DNA from: Acephala macrosclerotiorum | Taxonomy: Eukaryota > Ascomycota > Leotiomycetes > Helotiales > Mollisiaceae | Reading direction: 5' to 3' | DNA length: 64,000 bases | Assembly: GCA_014904845.1 (NCBI GenBank) | Contig: MU119284.1 | Span: 1 to 64,000 of the forward strand | Shown here: piece by piece, positions 33,723 to 45,552 of the stretch | Numbering within the stretch: the first letter of the stretch is position 1 | Layout: the number at the start of each line of letters is the position of its first letter | Position numbers and translations under genes: made by a program | The notes under the pieces: generated by a model | What the model was told of the DNA's origin: nothing | Databases searched by the model: none | The model's input: only the letters and a program-made list of their open reading frames with translations

Positions 33723-36700
33723 TCAGCCCTCCTCCTCAAGGAATCCCATGATGGCACGAATTCCTCCTGGTCCAAGTCCACCTCGTGGGTACGCAACATA
33801 AACCGGCTCATCCCAACATCCCATCTTTTCTCGGAACTCGCTCTTGTTGGTGAGGTGGAATTGTTTGTTGATCGTATCATAAGCCTTCTTCAACGCCTTA
33901 ACCTTCACCCTACCCAAATTCCGTCCACCTTTCATTTCTTGAGCTGCGCCAGTTCCAAAAGTGATCCTCTTACACTCCGAATCCGATGCACTGATTGCTT
34001 TGAGTGAGTGGAGGATTAGGGATTCGATGGTACCGGATGGAGCGCCGGGGAATTCGAGCGAGAATTTAACCTGGTAGCCATTTTGAGGAGATAACTGGTG
34101 GAGCACGACTATGGCGTGGATTTTGCCGTCCGAGGGCGTGGTAGAGTAGAAGTATCGGCGATGTTCCTGATCGATCCAGGGTCGGATTTGTGTCAAATGA
34201 ACCTGAGTCCCCTTCCGTCCTTTGTGCCAATCCTGAATCCTCGCATCGATCTTTTGAACCAATTCCTCAGGAACCGGCTCGTTTGACGGAACATCTATCT
34301 CTTTCACGCCTTCATTCTCCGCATGTCTAATCTTCCTCGCAAGATCCTTATCTTTACTCGCCGGATTATCCCTCGGATTCGCCCTCTCCTCCGCCGCACA
34401 ACTCAACGTCCTCCACTGGAATTTCTCCCCCAGATATTCCTCAATCTCCGCGCCTATGATCATCCACAGCGGTTTAATATTTTTATGTTCGGTGGAGAGG
34501 AAATTGAGGTAGGCGGAAATAACTTGTGGGTATTGGGTTTTGTGGCACAAGGGTTCGCCGACAGCGATGGCGTAGTTGTTGTGGATTACGTAGCCTTGCG
34601 CGGCGCCGGTGGAGGGGTGTCGGTAGACATGGTAGCGGCGGTCGAGCCAGGAGGTGTTGGCTGCATCGCCGTAGTTCGCGATGAGCTTTTCTAGGGGCTG
34701 GAGACGGGATTCTGGAGTTGAGGAGCCGTCGGTTTTTTCTTGGTTAGTTTCGAGGTCTGTACGCTCCCATGGTGGGTTGGTGGTTGATGCTTCTTCGTGG
34801 CGAAGACGAACAACTTTCGGTGCTGCGGGGAGGGATTTCGGGTCTCGGGGGAACATGGATGCTAAGCGGATGTTTCCGAGGTTTAAAAAGAGGTATGTGA
34901 GTCGTTCAAGTCCGATTCCACATCCTGCGTGGGGTGGGGCTCCCCAGCGGAAACCTTCGAGGTACTCGGTCATTGTTTCAGGACGGATGCCTTTTTGCTT
35001 CATTCTCTTCTCCAGGAATTTACTGTCGTGGATACGTTGTCCTCCAGTAAGAATTTCTTGGCCGCGCATGAAAATGTCGAAGGAGTTGGTGATGCGGTCA
35101 TCGGTGGGGTCGGGCATGGCGTAGAAGGGGCGGACGGAGGAGGGGAATTTATCCAGGATGTAGTAGTCTGTCTTGTATTTCTCTTTGACGATTGCGCCGA
35201 GGCGGATTTCTGCCCGAGTGGCAAGATCTTCGTAGGGGTTGGGTGGGTTGCCGTCTTCGTCAACCCAGCCGTCATCAATCAACATCTGAACACCATCCGT
35301 GAACGCGATTCTTGGGGTCTCTTCCAGCCAAATGACTTTCTCTTGGGGGTAGAATTGAGATATCAACTCAATCTCCTTAGAATAACGGTCATAAATTCCC
35401 TTCCACAAGTTCTTGAACATGCCGTCGATGATGGTCAAGGCTTCGTGGTAATGCTCTTCCAATGCCATTTCGAGATCAAGACCAGTGTATTCTGTCAAAT
35501 GGCGGGGAGTGTTGGAATCTTCAGCTCTGAAAACTGGACCAATTTCGTAGACACGCTCGAAATCGGAAGCAATTGCCATTTGCTTTGGAAGTTGGGGCGA
35601 TTGAGCCAGGAAAGCTGGACGACCAAAGTAGTTGAGCTCGAAAACTGTAGCGCCAGATTCTGACGCACCGCCTTGTAGCTTGGGAGTGTGGATTTCGATG
35701 AATCCTTGGCCATCCAGGTATGTTCTGAAGAGGTTGCAAATACCAGATTGGATGCGGAAAATGGCTTGAGCAGGACCAGTTCGAAGATCAACAATACGGC
35801 TGTTGAGACGTACTCTCTGAGGAAGTGATCTCGCCTGTCTGTAAACATCCATGCTGCCTGCAAATTGTTAACATATATTTTAGTGCCATCTGGGCAAAGC
35901 TTACTTCGACTCATCAACGCAGAGTTCCTCGAAACATCCTGGCTCTTCCTCCCCGGAACCGGGCTCGCAACCCTCGCCGGCCTAATCAAATCCTGACTCG
36001 CCCTCGGCGTCCCCTCAACCGGTGTCTGAGTCTCACTGGAACCAGGAAACAAATTTCCCTCATCCTCTTCATCCTCTTCCACATCCTCCTTGTCCCGATT
36101 GATATTCTCCGCATCATATACTGTGAACGGGACGCGTTCTGTCAAATCTCCTACTTTGTGTACTTCGTAGACTTCGAGTTCGTGATCGTGCATGGTGGCG
36201 TTCTTGACTCGTTTGGGGGCTTTGCGGAGTTTGGCGTGCACGACGACGATAGTTTCGCTGGGGTAGTGCTCGACGCTTCGGACCATTTGTTCGGAGATTG
36301 TGCCATGGTTGTCTTCTCCTTCTGCAATATAGTCAGCATGAGGCACAAGATAGGCTCAACATGGCCGAAGAGAACTGAATTGACATACCTGTGAGTTCCT
36401 CAAGCTGTTTGTAGCTCTGAAGTACACCTTGAATAGTGATAGTCTGCTGTCGAAAAACAATAAACACAAGCTTCGCACTCATCCGCCTCAACGTATGAAT
36501 TCTCGCCCGAAAACTAATAATTTTGCCCTCCATTTCTAGCAAAAAAGTTAGCACAGTCATTAATAGCGGGGTAAAGACCCCAAACGTTGAAGCCCCTCAC
36601 TCGTCAAATCCAAATCCTTGAATAATACCCGATTCTCATGATTCCATCTCTTGCTCATATTCATACTGTATGGCCTGTATAATTTGGTGAGTTCTGGTGG

Positions 36701-37027
36701 CCCTTCGGTTAGGAATTTCTCGTCTTCAATACGGGCCATGGATTCGCGCTTTTTGTGCTCGGCTTTGACTCGTTCTTTGTCGATGCTTCGTCGTATCCGA
36801 TCAGCTTGGATAATCTCGCGACTTTGGCGTTTGTTCTCGATTGGGGTTCTGGTACCATTTGGGGGAGTAGTGGAAGACCCATTTTGGGTAGGAGTGCCGA
36901 AACCTTCTGTTTTGCTGGGTACGATGTTGGAGTTGGAGTCGGAATCGGTAGAGTTATTGGTGGAGTTGTTGTTGGAGGAGGTATTGATCTCCTTCAGTTT
37001 CCTAAAGGGCTTCTTGAGGAACGACAT
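33723..37027 (-). CDS. erdS: AspRS-DUF2156 fusion, ergosteryl-aspartate synthase type
   Basis: Four exons (36601-37027, 36389-36535, 35905-36321, 33723-35857) with introns of 65, 67 and 47 bases join in frame to 1041 residues. Residues 1-140 are a low-complexity linker then an AspRS-like lead-in; 143-300 are the OB-fold anticodon domain (RARIHTLRRMSAK, FRQQTITIQG). The class II aspartyl-tRNA synthetase core follows: GGASESGA, motif 2 FRAEDSNTPRHLTEYTGLDLE at about 439-459, and motif 3 GCGIGLERL at about 641. After a linker, residues from about 715 form a DUF2156 (GNAT-fold, MprF-like) aminoacyl-tRNA transferase domain. This architecture is that of ErdS, known in Aspergillus fumigatus, which charges tRNA-Asp and transfers Asp to the 3-OH of ergosterol. 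A housekeeping AspRS would lack the C-terminal half. No defects seen. Symbol by architecture only. Confidence 0.92.
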
Positions 37028-38426
37028 TTTGCGGTTATCTTAAGAAAATTGGTGTGGGCGGAATTGAGGGAAAGAGGAGTTCCGGGAGTCGCGAATATTT
37101 TGTATGTGATTGAGTACCGCGATGCAGGTAGCTGATTAATCGTTCATTAAACATAAAGCGATCAGATGCCCTAGAGCGAGGGCAAGGCTGGATTCAGGAC
37201 GTGTGTTGACGAATGAGAAATCAGAGAGCGGATGCTTCGGAGTCCATTCACAGCTGGTCGCCAAGATGGAAGAGCGAGGGTGTGGAGAAACACAGCGGAT
37301 GAGAATTGCGGATGCGGATGAAGAGGCGAAAGAAGGAAGCCGCGGGTTTTGGTTGTTGATCAAGAGACCGTGGGCAGAGAAATGAGAGAAATGGATTACA
37401 TCTGACCTTAACCTGATGAGATAAGCTTGCCTGGCCTTACCAGAGCGCGAGATAGTGACCAGCTGTGATGTCACTGGGATACCGATGGTTGAGACGGCGA
37501 GTCGTAGCCAGTGCCAGTGCGGCGTCAAATCGAGTCCCAATTCAACCATGACCAACGCGTTCTCTGTGCGTGCAGCTCTCCGTGCCATGGCGGGACCCTG
37601 GCTTACCCTGGCCTGTTAAGTTGCTATCGACGAATGGCAGCTTCATCGTGGATACAATTGACAGCGGAGAGTTCCCGTTCAATTTTCACAGAGCATAAAC
37701 TGCGCGACGTCATCGAGGTCCAGCCAGGTCTGCACAAACCACCAAATTATTTTTCTCTGAACCGAAAATCCCGGACATTTTCTCCGTGGCGCATCTTTAA
37801 ACGCTTAGTCACGCAATATCTACGTGTGCCAAGGAAAGAAATGGCGGGTGGCTGAAGACCAGCGAGGATCTGATAAAGCTTTGCCGACCGCGACCGAGGG
37901 TAACACGGCAAGGAAGCGTGGAAGACCAGGAAATATATATAGAAGAGGTTTCATGGCGACCAGGGAGGAGATGAAGGTGCCAAGAAGAGATTCTTTCATG
38001 TCGGTCTCGATGCTCGTTCTGCTGGTTCGGAGATAAGCCGCGGAGACATTCCGAAGTGAAGGATATTCATTTCATCTCATATCCTCAGAACCATCAACGT
38101 CGAGGAGGGCCACCAGCTTTATAGGTGAGAGCCTCAAGCCTCATTCGTACTCTACTCCCAATCTAGAAGACAGTCTGTCAACTCGGAATTGACGCATTTT
38201 GCTCACTACGCAAAGGATTCCTCATCTGATCAATCGGACCATTGGATTGAACACGCGTTCATGGTCAGCAAAGGCTTGAATACGTTACCAGCCTACCACT
38301 TCCCTTGAAGAATGTCACTTCTACAGAATGGTGACGGCTTGATTTGATGATGTTTCTGCGAGAAGATCCTCACTAGAAATGAGAATAGCCAGAGATCACA
38401 TGATACAGAACAGGTCCAAAAGGCAA
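37028..38426. other. upstream region of erdS, no convincing gene
   Basis: A 150-residue frame (37136-37588, minus) has no recognisable domain and biased composition. Nothing else is seen before the MITE. Confidence 0.45.
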
Positions 38427-38688
38427 TGACCTGGGCTTCACGGGTCTGTGCGTCACAGGGCATTTTTTCGGCTTTAAAGAGTCCTTTTTTCGCCCATGAA
38501 CTTCAAAATCGCAATCATCACTTCCAAAGTTCACAAGCAACACTAATCTGAAGCGCTTGAGCTCTCGTTTTTAGGTGGAATTTTGTGTAAATTGCGTCTT
38601 GAATATTTAAGATGTTTGAAATTCGAGATTTCGTTCCTTATTTTCTTTGGAAATACCCTGGGCGCACAGACTGGTGAAGCCCAGCTCG
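38427..38688. mobile_element. diverged PIF-like MITE, copy 3
   Basis: Ends TGACCTGGGCTTCACGGGTC...CAGGGCATTTT and the complement ...ATACCCTGGGCGCACAGACTGGTGAAGCCCAGCTCG form inverted repeats of about 35 bases. The CCTGGG/GTCTGTGC/AGGGCATTTTT pattern resembles the MITEs at 17026 and 54028, and the right end CTCG is followed by TAA (38689-38691). The left flank is CAA rather than TAA. Membership of the same family is likely but not certain. Confidence 0.65.
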
Positions 38689-38691
38689 TAA

Positions 38692-39304
38692 TTGTGTGAT
38701 TGGACAAATATTCTGAATCTAGAATCAACGCTTGAAATGTCACCCAGTCTCGTGTGATGAGATGCGTTGCTTTCTCGTCTCATGCATCCTCTTCAAAAGA
38801 CTCCCGCTTGGGTACTGTATGGCCCTGTGAAGAAGAATCATCTGGGGGAGAGAAACACGAGCTATTGAGGGAATCAAGCCATCAGAGAGGAGCTGAGGCG
38901 TTATTTTTCGATGTCCATGAAGTAAAATAACGGGCACGTTGGGATTTGCTATACAATATTCTTGGACTATGGCTGGCAAAAGTTTGCATTCGATATTTTG
39001 ACCAAGTTTTGAGGCTCAAGCATCAACAAACTTCGCTCCTTCGCAATAAGTTTCGAAATTTTGTTCTCATATTTCTATTTCATGGTTGCCTTCGCTCGCC
39101 TTTTCCCCATCCTAATGAGGCTGCGCTAAGATAAATATCGTCCTCAGACTTTTCACCCATCCACTCCCACTCATCTCAACCCTCATTTGGTTTGTGTCTT
39201 CGCTAGCGTTTCATCACCACCTCGCTCTTTCGTTTCGCTCCCAGCTGGCTCTGCTGGTTCGCTGTTGCCATTGCCGTTACTATGAATTATCTGCCGCATC
39301 GCGC
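38692..39304. other. intergenic, 3' of the NLR-like gene
   Basis: No gene recognised. Pyrimidine-rich near 39140-39260. Confidence 0.45.
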
Positions 39305-42300
39305 TCACTCCAGCTCAGCGCCTCTCTCTACTAGCAGCTTCACTANNNNNNNNNNNNNNNNNNNNNNNNNNNNNNNNNNNNNNNNNNNNNNNNNNNNNNN
39401 NNNNNNNNNNNNNNNNNNNNNNNNNNNNNNNNNNNNNNNNNNNNNNNNNNNNNNNNNNNNNNNNNNNNNNNNNNNNNNNNNNNNNNNNNNNNNNNNNNNN
39501 NNNNNNNNNNTAGTCTCCAGCTCAGCGCCTCTCTCTACTAGCAGCTTCACTATTGCCTCGTGCCCTTTCTCTGCAGCCCATAACAATGGCGTTTGACCAT
39601 AGCTATCTCTAGAGTTTAAGTCATGTCCATTTCCGAGTAAGGTTGTCATCGCTTCCTTCAGTCCAAAGTATGCTGCCAAGTGCGGCCCTGTTATTTGCCT
39701 TGGAACTTCCTGGCTATACTCAAAATGCGATGAGTACCACTTGGTTGCTAACAGTGCTTGGCTTGCAGCCTGGATCTTGAGTTCGCTCTCGAGAAAGTCT
39801 ACGACTTGCTGGCATAATGTCAAAGCCTTGCTGGCATGATGTCCCCAGTTGTGTGCGGCGTAGTCATAGAGCCAGTTTGACCGCAATCGCTCCTCAAACT
39901 CCTCGTCAGTTTGACAATACCCACTCTCAAAAACACGAAATGAGAGGTAAGTAACACAAATTATTGTGATATCAGACTCTGCATTAACAAACCAATCTTT
40001 CTGCGTCCGCTCGAAGTATTCTTGTGTCGTGTAGTGGACCAAGCGAATGATTTCGCTGTCTTCATCAACGGTGACCAACCCAGCACATATTGAGACCATG
40101 TTTTCGATTTCTGGAAAGTTCTCTTCGTCAAGCTCGGGTTCGTCGATTTCTACTGCAAGCGCATGTTGAAGTTCTGTTGTTTTGAGCGGCCTCTTTGCGC
40201 AAACGATCCAAGATAAAACTTGCATAGCAAGCTCTTTTTCGTCTACAGCCTGTCTCTCGATTCTCTCCATAGCATTCTGATACGCGTAATCATACGCTTC
40301 GGATCCTGTCGGCAGCTTCTTCAAAGCATCTCGGACTTTCTTTGGTGATGTTTTTCCAACTAAGGACTTAAGATGAAGTTGTGCAAGTAAGAACCTGTAG
40401 ACGTTAGCACCGTTTGCAAAAGATGAATAAAACCAAACACATACATTCCGTCAACGGCTTTAATAATTGCAGTCTTTATCTCCTCTTGCAGCGCCGGACT
40501 GCGATCCACAAACCCCGGCAGAATGAACATCTGACCGTCAAGATATTTTTGTACATCTTCGTCACTGGCACGGATTTCTATTGGCGAACCCTTGTCGAAC
40601 TTTTCTGTAATCTCCGGAATGAATCTTGAAGTCGCAAAAACATTTACTCCTTGCTTAGCTTGAAGGCTGAAAATCTCCGACAAGAATCTCGTTCGACAGC
40701 CATCGACCGATTTACATTCATCGAGTGCATCGATAACGATGAAGACTCTCGAATACTCGGTGCTTATAGAATGGAGGGCTTTTGAGATTTCATCGAATGA
40801 TGGCCGTGTCCGGGGTTTCTTGTGTCGCTCGTGGAGTTCTTTCACGGCACGGGATAGAGAGGATCGATGCACGGTAAGCTGTTTCAATAAGCTCGCTAGT
40901 AAGTCCTTGGCCTTCTGGTCGTCTTGCTGCCGGAAATTGAGATAAAGGTACGCAATGCCGACCTTCTTGTCAAACTGGAAGTGGGTAGTAAGCTCTTCAA
41001 TCACGATAGATGTGATAATTGTCTTTCCCGCTCCGGGAATGCCAGGGCAAAACAGCGTCTGCTTTTGGCCCTCTAGCCATTCCTGGTATGCTGCCGATTC
41101 CAGAAGCCATTGGCCAGTTCCAGGTTGTCGCCTCCCGATGTAGTCGCTTTGCTGTGAACCGTAGTCAACCGGCGTCAACCAATCTGCAATCAATTGAGAC
41201 TCTTGATCGAGAAACATCCGTTTTTTGCTTGCTGGAAATAATTAGTAATCATTCACATTCATAACTCCATTCCGATATCCGTGCAATCATGAGCATGGAG
41301 ACTTGGTAGCTACTGATATGCTATGCTGAGCTAAGCTTACAGGCATGTAGAATACGGGCTTCAAAATTGGCCTCACCGCAACATAGCAAATCGCTGTTTG
41401 AGCTTCTCATCATCTCCATGCTCCGTACCTTGGCCCTGACCAATAGCAGAAGATACAGTGCTCAACCTACCAACATTGAGAGCGTGTTTGTACAAGTCCT
41501 TAACATTGCTCCGCACCAGCTTAAAGTTATCTTGATCCGTTTGACTCGGCCCGAATTTGCACACTCCGCTGTGATCCGCGTTCAACTTCACGATGTTCTC
41601 GTGGTCGCCAGGCATTCCAAACCGCGCGCTCTCAGCTGATACGATCTGGCACGTGATGCGATTAGCAAATGCACCAAGTTTATGCAACATCCTCGACTCA
41701 CGTTATCTGAAGCTCCCCAAAAGGAGATGATGTCGTATTTCAACAACTGGTGCCTCCAATGCTCTTGCATGATATCCGAAAAGATGCTCCCTTTCTTCAA
41801 CGTCTCCAACACATCGTCGCCCTTCTGAAATCCCACGGTCGTTGCAATTTTAGCCGCCACACCTCCCAGGCTTACCAACATCATATCACCTCCATGATGC
41901 GGTGTGGCGAAGAATGCCAGTCCTACGGTAGCATCTTTAATCGGTGAGTACTTTGGATTGTTATGAGCATTGATCAACGCCTGCTTAATTAGTAGCCCAC
42001 CCATACTGTGACCTAGAAACAGAATCGGCCTCGACTCCACCTCATCTCTCTCGATCCTTGTCGCCTCGAGTAATTCGTTCGCTTTGCCGATGAATGTATC
42101 TCTATCCTTACCATACACAGCCGACGCATTATACTCGTAGAGAAAAATTCGTGATTCGGGTACGTATCGAGGCAAGTCGTCACGGAGCCAAAGGCGTCCT
42201 TGTGGTCCCGAAGGAGTACGCCATGTATCCCAAGCATGATCGGCGTCTTTCTTGCTTCGAGGATTGAGGCCATGGACGGCAATAATGCTTGAATTGTTTA

Positions 42301-42403
42301 ACAGAGTCACGTAAGAAGGGGCGCGTAACGTACTCAACTTTGGAGACATCGTCCGAAGTCGTGTTGGGATCGGGATACAGCTGTCTGAGAGGCTACGCCG
42401 CAA
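39305..42403 (-). CDS. NLR-like protein: alpha/beta-hydrolase, NACHT, ankyrin repeats (gapped)
   Basis: Exons 41702-42403, 41377-41645, 40445-41227 and 39305-40394; three introns (56, 149 and 50 bases) restore frame. The N-terminal domain is a SesB-like alpha/beta-hydrolase ([15 protein letters not shown] nucleophile elbow; FATPHHGGD). The NACHT-type NTPase follows with P-loop GIPGAGKT and Walker [11 protein letters not shown], then a helical region and ankyrin repeats ([28 protein letters not shown]). This is the fungal NLR plan used in non-self recognition and heterokaryon incompatibility: repeats sense, NACHT oligomerises, the N-terminal domain executes. The repeat block is interrupted by 165 N. 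A stop follows immediately after the last repeat copy, so the C-terminus and repeat number are unreliable. An alternative start is the Met at codon 19. Confidence 0.85.
39346..39510. other. assembly gap (165 N) inside ankyrin repeats
   Basis: The bases on both sides of the gap are the same ankyrin-encoding sequence, CAGCTCAGCGCCTCTCTCTA and onward for at least 35 identical bases. The gap is therefore probably a collapsed array of near-identical repeats. Confidence 0.97.
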
Positions 42404-44013
42404 GTTAAGCGAGTGTAGAACATTCAGAGTTGGTGTTTACTAACCATCGTGCGTGTGTACTTTCTTCAGTCAATTTTCTAGAATTTCAAGGCTTCGAGAA
42501 TTATGTTATGACATCTGATGGTTCTGACTTGAGTTGAGGAAGTTACCTAGCCGCCAGCCTTGTCGAGGGAGCTGAATCATTACTAACGTGTTGCGCTCAG
42601 ATTGGCGTGGAAGCGCGACCTGCGGCGCGCTACCAGCCACATCTTCACACTGATGTGCACCTCTGGCCTTGTCACCACATAAGACTCCTCCTAGTGTTGG
42701 AAGTAAAGTCACGATTTTCGTAGTTCACGTAAAGTACAGGTACGATATAAGGAAACAATGGGACATGGCCTTGCCTTGTGCACAGCCTTTAATCGTAGAA
42801 GAAGAGTCGCTCTAGCCGCAATAACGGCCGTGTACAATCTCGACGGTTGCGCCATTTCGATAGCTCCCGTACGATATTACGACTTAAACTTAAATCTTAA
42901 AGTAATAAATAGGGCAACGAAATGTCAAAAAATGCCAAGATTTGCTAAGATATGCCAAAACTTTTAAAAACATAAATTTTTTATATAACTTCTTACGGAA
43001 ATATATTATATCGAAATTTTGTGATCGCATAGAACTTATTATCTCGTACCTCGATTAACAAGCAAATCGTGTTTCTGTCTAATCGAACGAAGTTGGCTTG
43101 GCTCACACGTGATACAGCAGAGCGGTGGCGTATGAATGCCAGGATGCAAACAACTAGCCAGAATGATGCTAGTGCAGCCTGAAGCTTCTTGGCAATGTGG
43201 CTTAGATTAAATTCTAGAAGTATTAAGGCGGAAGCCGATTTTGCTAACGACTGTAAATCTCTCCACTTCACCGTCATCAGCTGTTCGAATGGGGGAACTC
43301 ATCGCATGCCCGACCCATCACCCAAGTCCTCGGATTCGAGAACGACTCAAAATGGGTTTCATGTTATTTCTGGCCTGACCAAGTAAGAATAGTGCTCAAG
43401 ATGGCCAGATATTTTCAGGGGTCTCGACTTCAAACACGTGACTCTCTTTCGTTTTCGTTTCATTCTATCACTTGAAGCTCGCACCATTCTCTGCCCCAAA
43501 GAAACCATAATGATAATGATATTAATTCTTCTATTCCAAACATAATTAGACAAAGCATGCCCGTTTCACTCAAAAACTCACCTCTCTGCCACCCAACCTT
43601 CTTCTGCCTCATGTTTCAGGCTTCAAGAACCATCCCTCCTGCTCAATGACGCACTTTGCCCGAACCCCCAACCTCACTCTAAATTCCAGACCACCAGAGA
43701 CCTCTCATCAAGCACACCGGAGCCAGCCAAGAAAACTGATGTCGATCCAACCAACCTTCCACAGCGACATTTCTCTTCAAAATCCCCTCCGAGAACGACG
43801 AAGCGTTATGCCCAGAATACGTCGAATGCAAGCTGCTTAGTGATTCCAAAAACTGAGCCCTCGACACGCAATAGCACGGGCGCAGCCTTCCCGTCCCCGT
43901 CATCCAATCGCCCAAAAAATATCAACAAATCCACAAAATCTCACAGGGCCTTCGACAAGCGCTTATCTACCCCTCGACCCCTCTCCTCGAACCCCTTTCT
44001 TGGAATTCTTGCG
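42404..44013. other. intergenic, no convincing gene
   Basis: Upstream of the NLR-like gene, then an AT-rich patch (42880-43020) with repeated TGCCAAGAT-like words. From about 43550 a frame without ATG runs in phase into exon 1 of the hydrolase; it may be 5' leader or an unrecognised upstream exon. Confidence 0.45.
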
Positions 44014-45552
44014 ATGAGCTTTTCTTATTGCATTCTCCCCATGAAAGCATCAATATGGAGGTGAGTAAACTGGTACGCTTTCTATCTAGAACCTCTCTTG
44101 ATTCTCTAGAGATATCCTTTGAAATGAAATTCAATTACTAACCAATCCAGGGCCCTGATGGCCGTCGGGATGAAATTCCACCACTTAGCAGAGCCGCGTC
44201 CTCCTCGACCGAATTTCAAAATCGTTATTCCTTCCCGATTATCACCTCGAGGCGGAACGTTCAAATTGGTATTCTACGTCCCCGATAGCTATTTCACGGC
44301 AGATGAAGGGTATCGGTACCCTGTGGTTGTGAACTTTCACGGAGGAGGGTTCACGTTAGGTACTGGGACAGATGATGCACGATGGGCTGCCAGTGTTGTG
44401 GCAGAGGTAGAAGCAGTAGTCGTCTCAGTCGAATACCGCCTCGCACCCGAATACCCCTTCAGTGTCGGCGTCGAAGACGGAACAGATACGGTCATATACC
44501 TTGCAAGCCATGCAGAAGAATTACGACTCGATCCTGATCGAATGGCGCTCTCTGGCTTCAGCGCTGGAGGGAATTTCGCATTCACAGTCCCGCTCATGTT
44601 ACACGATCTCCAAAACGATGCTGGGAAACGCACATTACTCGATTGTTCGAAAAGCAAGAAGGGGAAGAATGGTCATCATCAACACGCTGATCCGGAATAT
44701 AACCATAATTACCTTCGTCCCAACTCCGCTATCCCGCCATCTTCATCCGCTACTACACCTTCAAGTTCTCAACTCTCCTTACCGAGACCGACGGCGACTA
44801 GAACGCATTCCAGCACTCACAGCATAGTCAAATTATCCGACTTAGAGCCCACAGCCCTAGAAATCGACCAGAAAATCCCAGACTTGCAGTTAAAATGCAT
44901 AGTCTCCTTCTACCCACCCACAGATTTCCGTTCTTCGCGCCAACAAAAACGCCTCACGAATCCGCAACCCGACAAGAACCTACCGCCTATGTTGACGAAT
45001 TTATTCGACGAATCTTATATCCCGCCGTTCGATATGGTTGATTTGACAGATCCGTATCTGAGTCCGATGGCGGCGGAGGATGATTTCCTACGAGACGCAT
45101 ATCCGGAAGATATCGTCCTCTACACCTGTGAATACGATATGTTAAATGCAGAAGGCGTCGCATTTGGAGAAAGACTGAAGTCGAAAGAGATTGGGAAGAA
45201 GGTTCATGGAGGATTAGTGAAGGAGGTTCCGCATGCATTTGATAAGAAACCGAATCCGATACGGTTCCCAAAATCAGCGGATCGCTGCTACAGCGAAGCA
45301 TGCGCGGAACTGCGACGCGTATTTGGAGGCAGGAGTTCCGTGGATGAAAGAAGAGTATTGGACAAAAGTCAAGATGTTGAGAGATTTGAAGATGAATCTA
45401 GAGATCGCGTGGGGTCCATGGTTCCGGGTGCCGGGACGGCTAATACTACTAGTGAGCAGAGGAGTTCGAGTGCGGATGCAGAGATTGGGAAGGATAGGAG
45501 TAGGACGAGGAGGGAGAGTAAGGGGAAGTTTAAGTTGGAGAATATGGTTTGA
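44014..45552 (+). CDS. alpha/beta-hydrolase fold-3 (HSL-like) esterase
   Basis: Exons 44014-44060 and 44151-45552 (intron with TTACTAAC branch site) give 482 residues. The oxyanion-hole motif HGGGF is at about 79-83, the nucleophile motif GFSAGG has Ser at about 153, the acid is probably the Asp in CEYDML, and the His is in VPHAF. A low-complexity insertion of about 80 residues (His/Pro/Ser/Thr-rich) follows the nucleophile region, and the C-terminus after about 400 is charged and disordered-looking. The short first exon is the first ATG in a frame that stays open further upstream, so the start is uncertain. Cytosolic or lipid-droplet ester hydrolysis is the family role; substrate unknown. 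It lies 7 kb from the ErdS-type gene. Confidence 0.85.

Noticed and set aside
34929..35663. 244-residue plus-strand frame
   Set aside because: Lies entirely antisense to the AspRS catalytic core, which has clear class II motifs.
33723..35852. Ordinary cytosolic aspartyl-tRNA synthetase
   Set aside because: The protein continues for over 350 residues past motif 3 in the same exon as a DUF2156-like domain; a housekeeping AspRS ends shortly after motif 3.
39282..39596. Plus-strand frame running through the N gap
   Set aside because: Most of it is unknown bases and the rest is antisense to the ankyrin repeats.
43646..43840. Separate small genes just upstream of the hydrolase
   Set aside because: Short frames without domains; the region more likely belongs to the 5' leader or an unseen first exon of the hydrolase.
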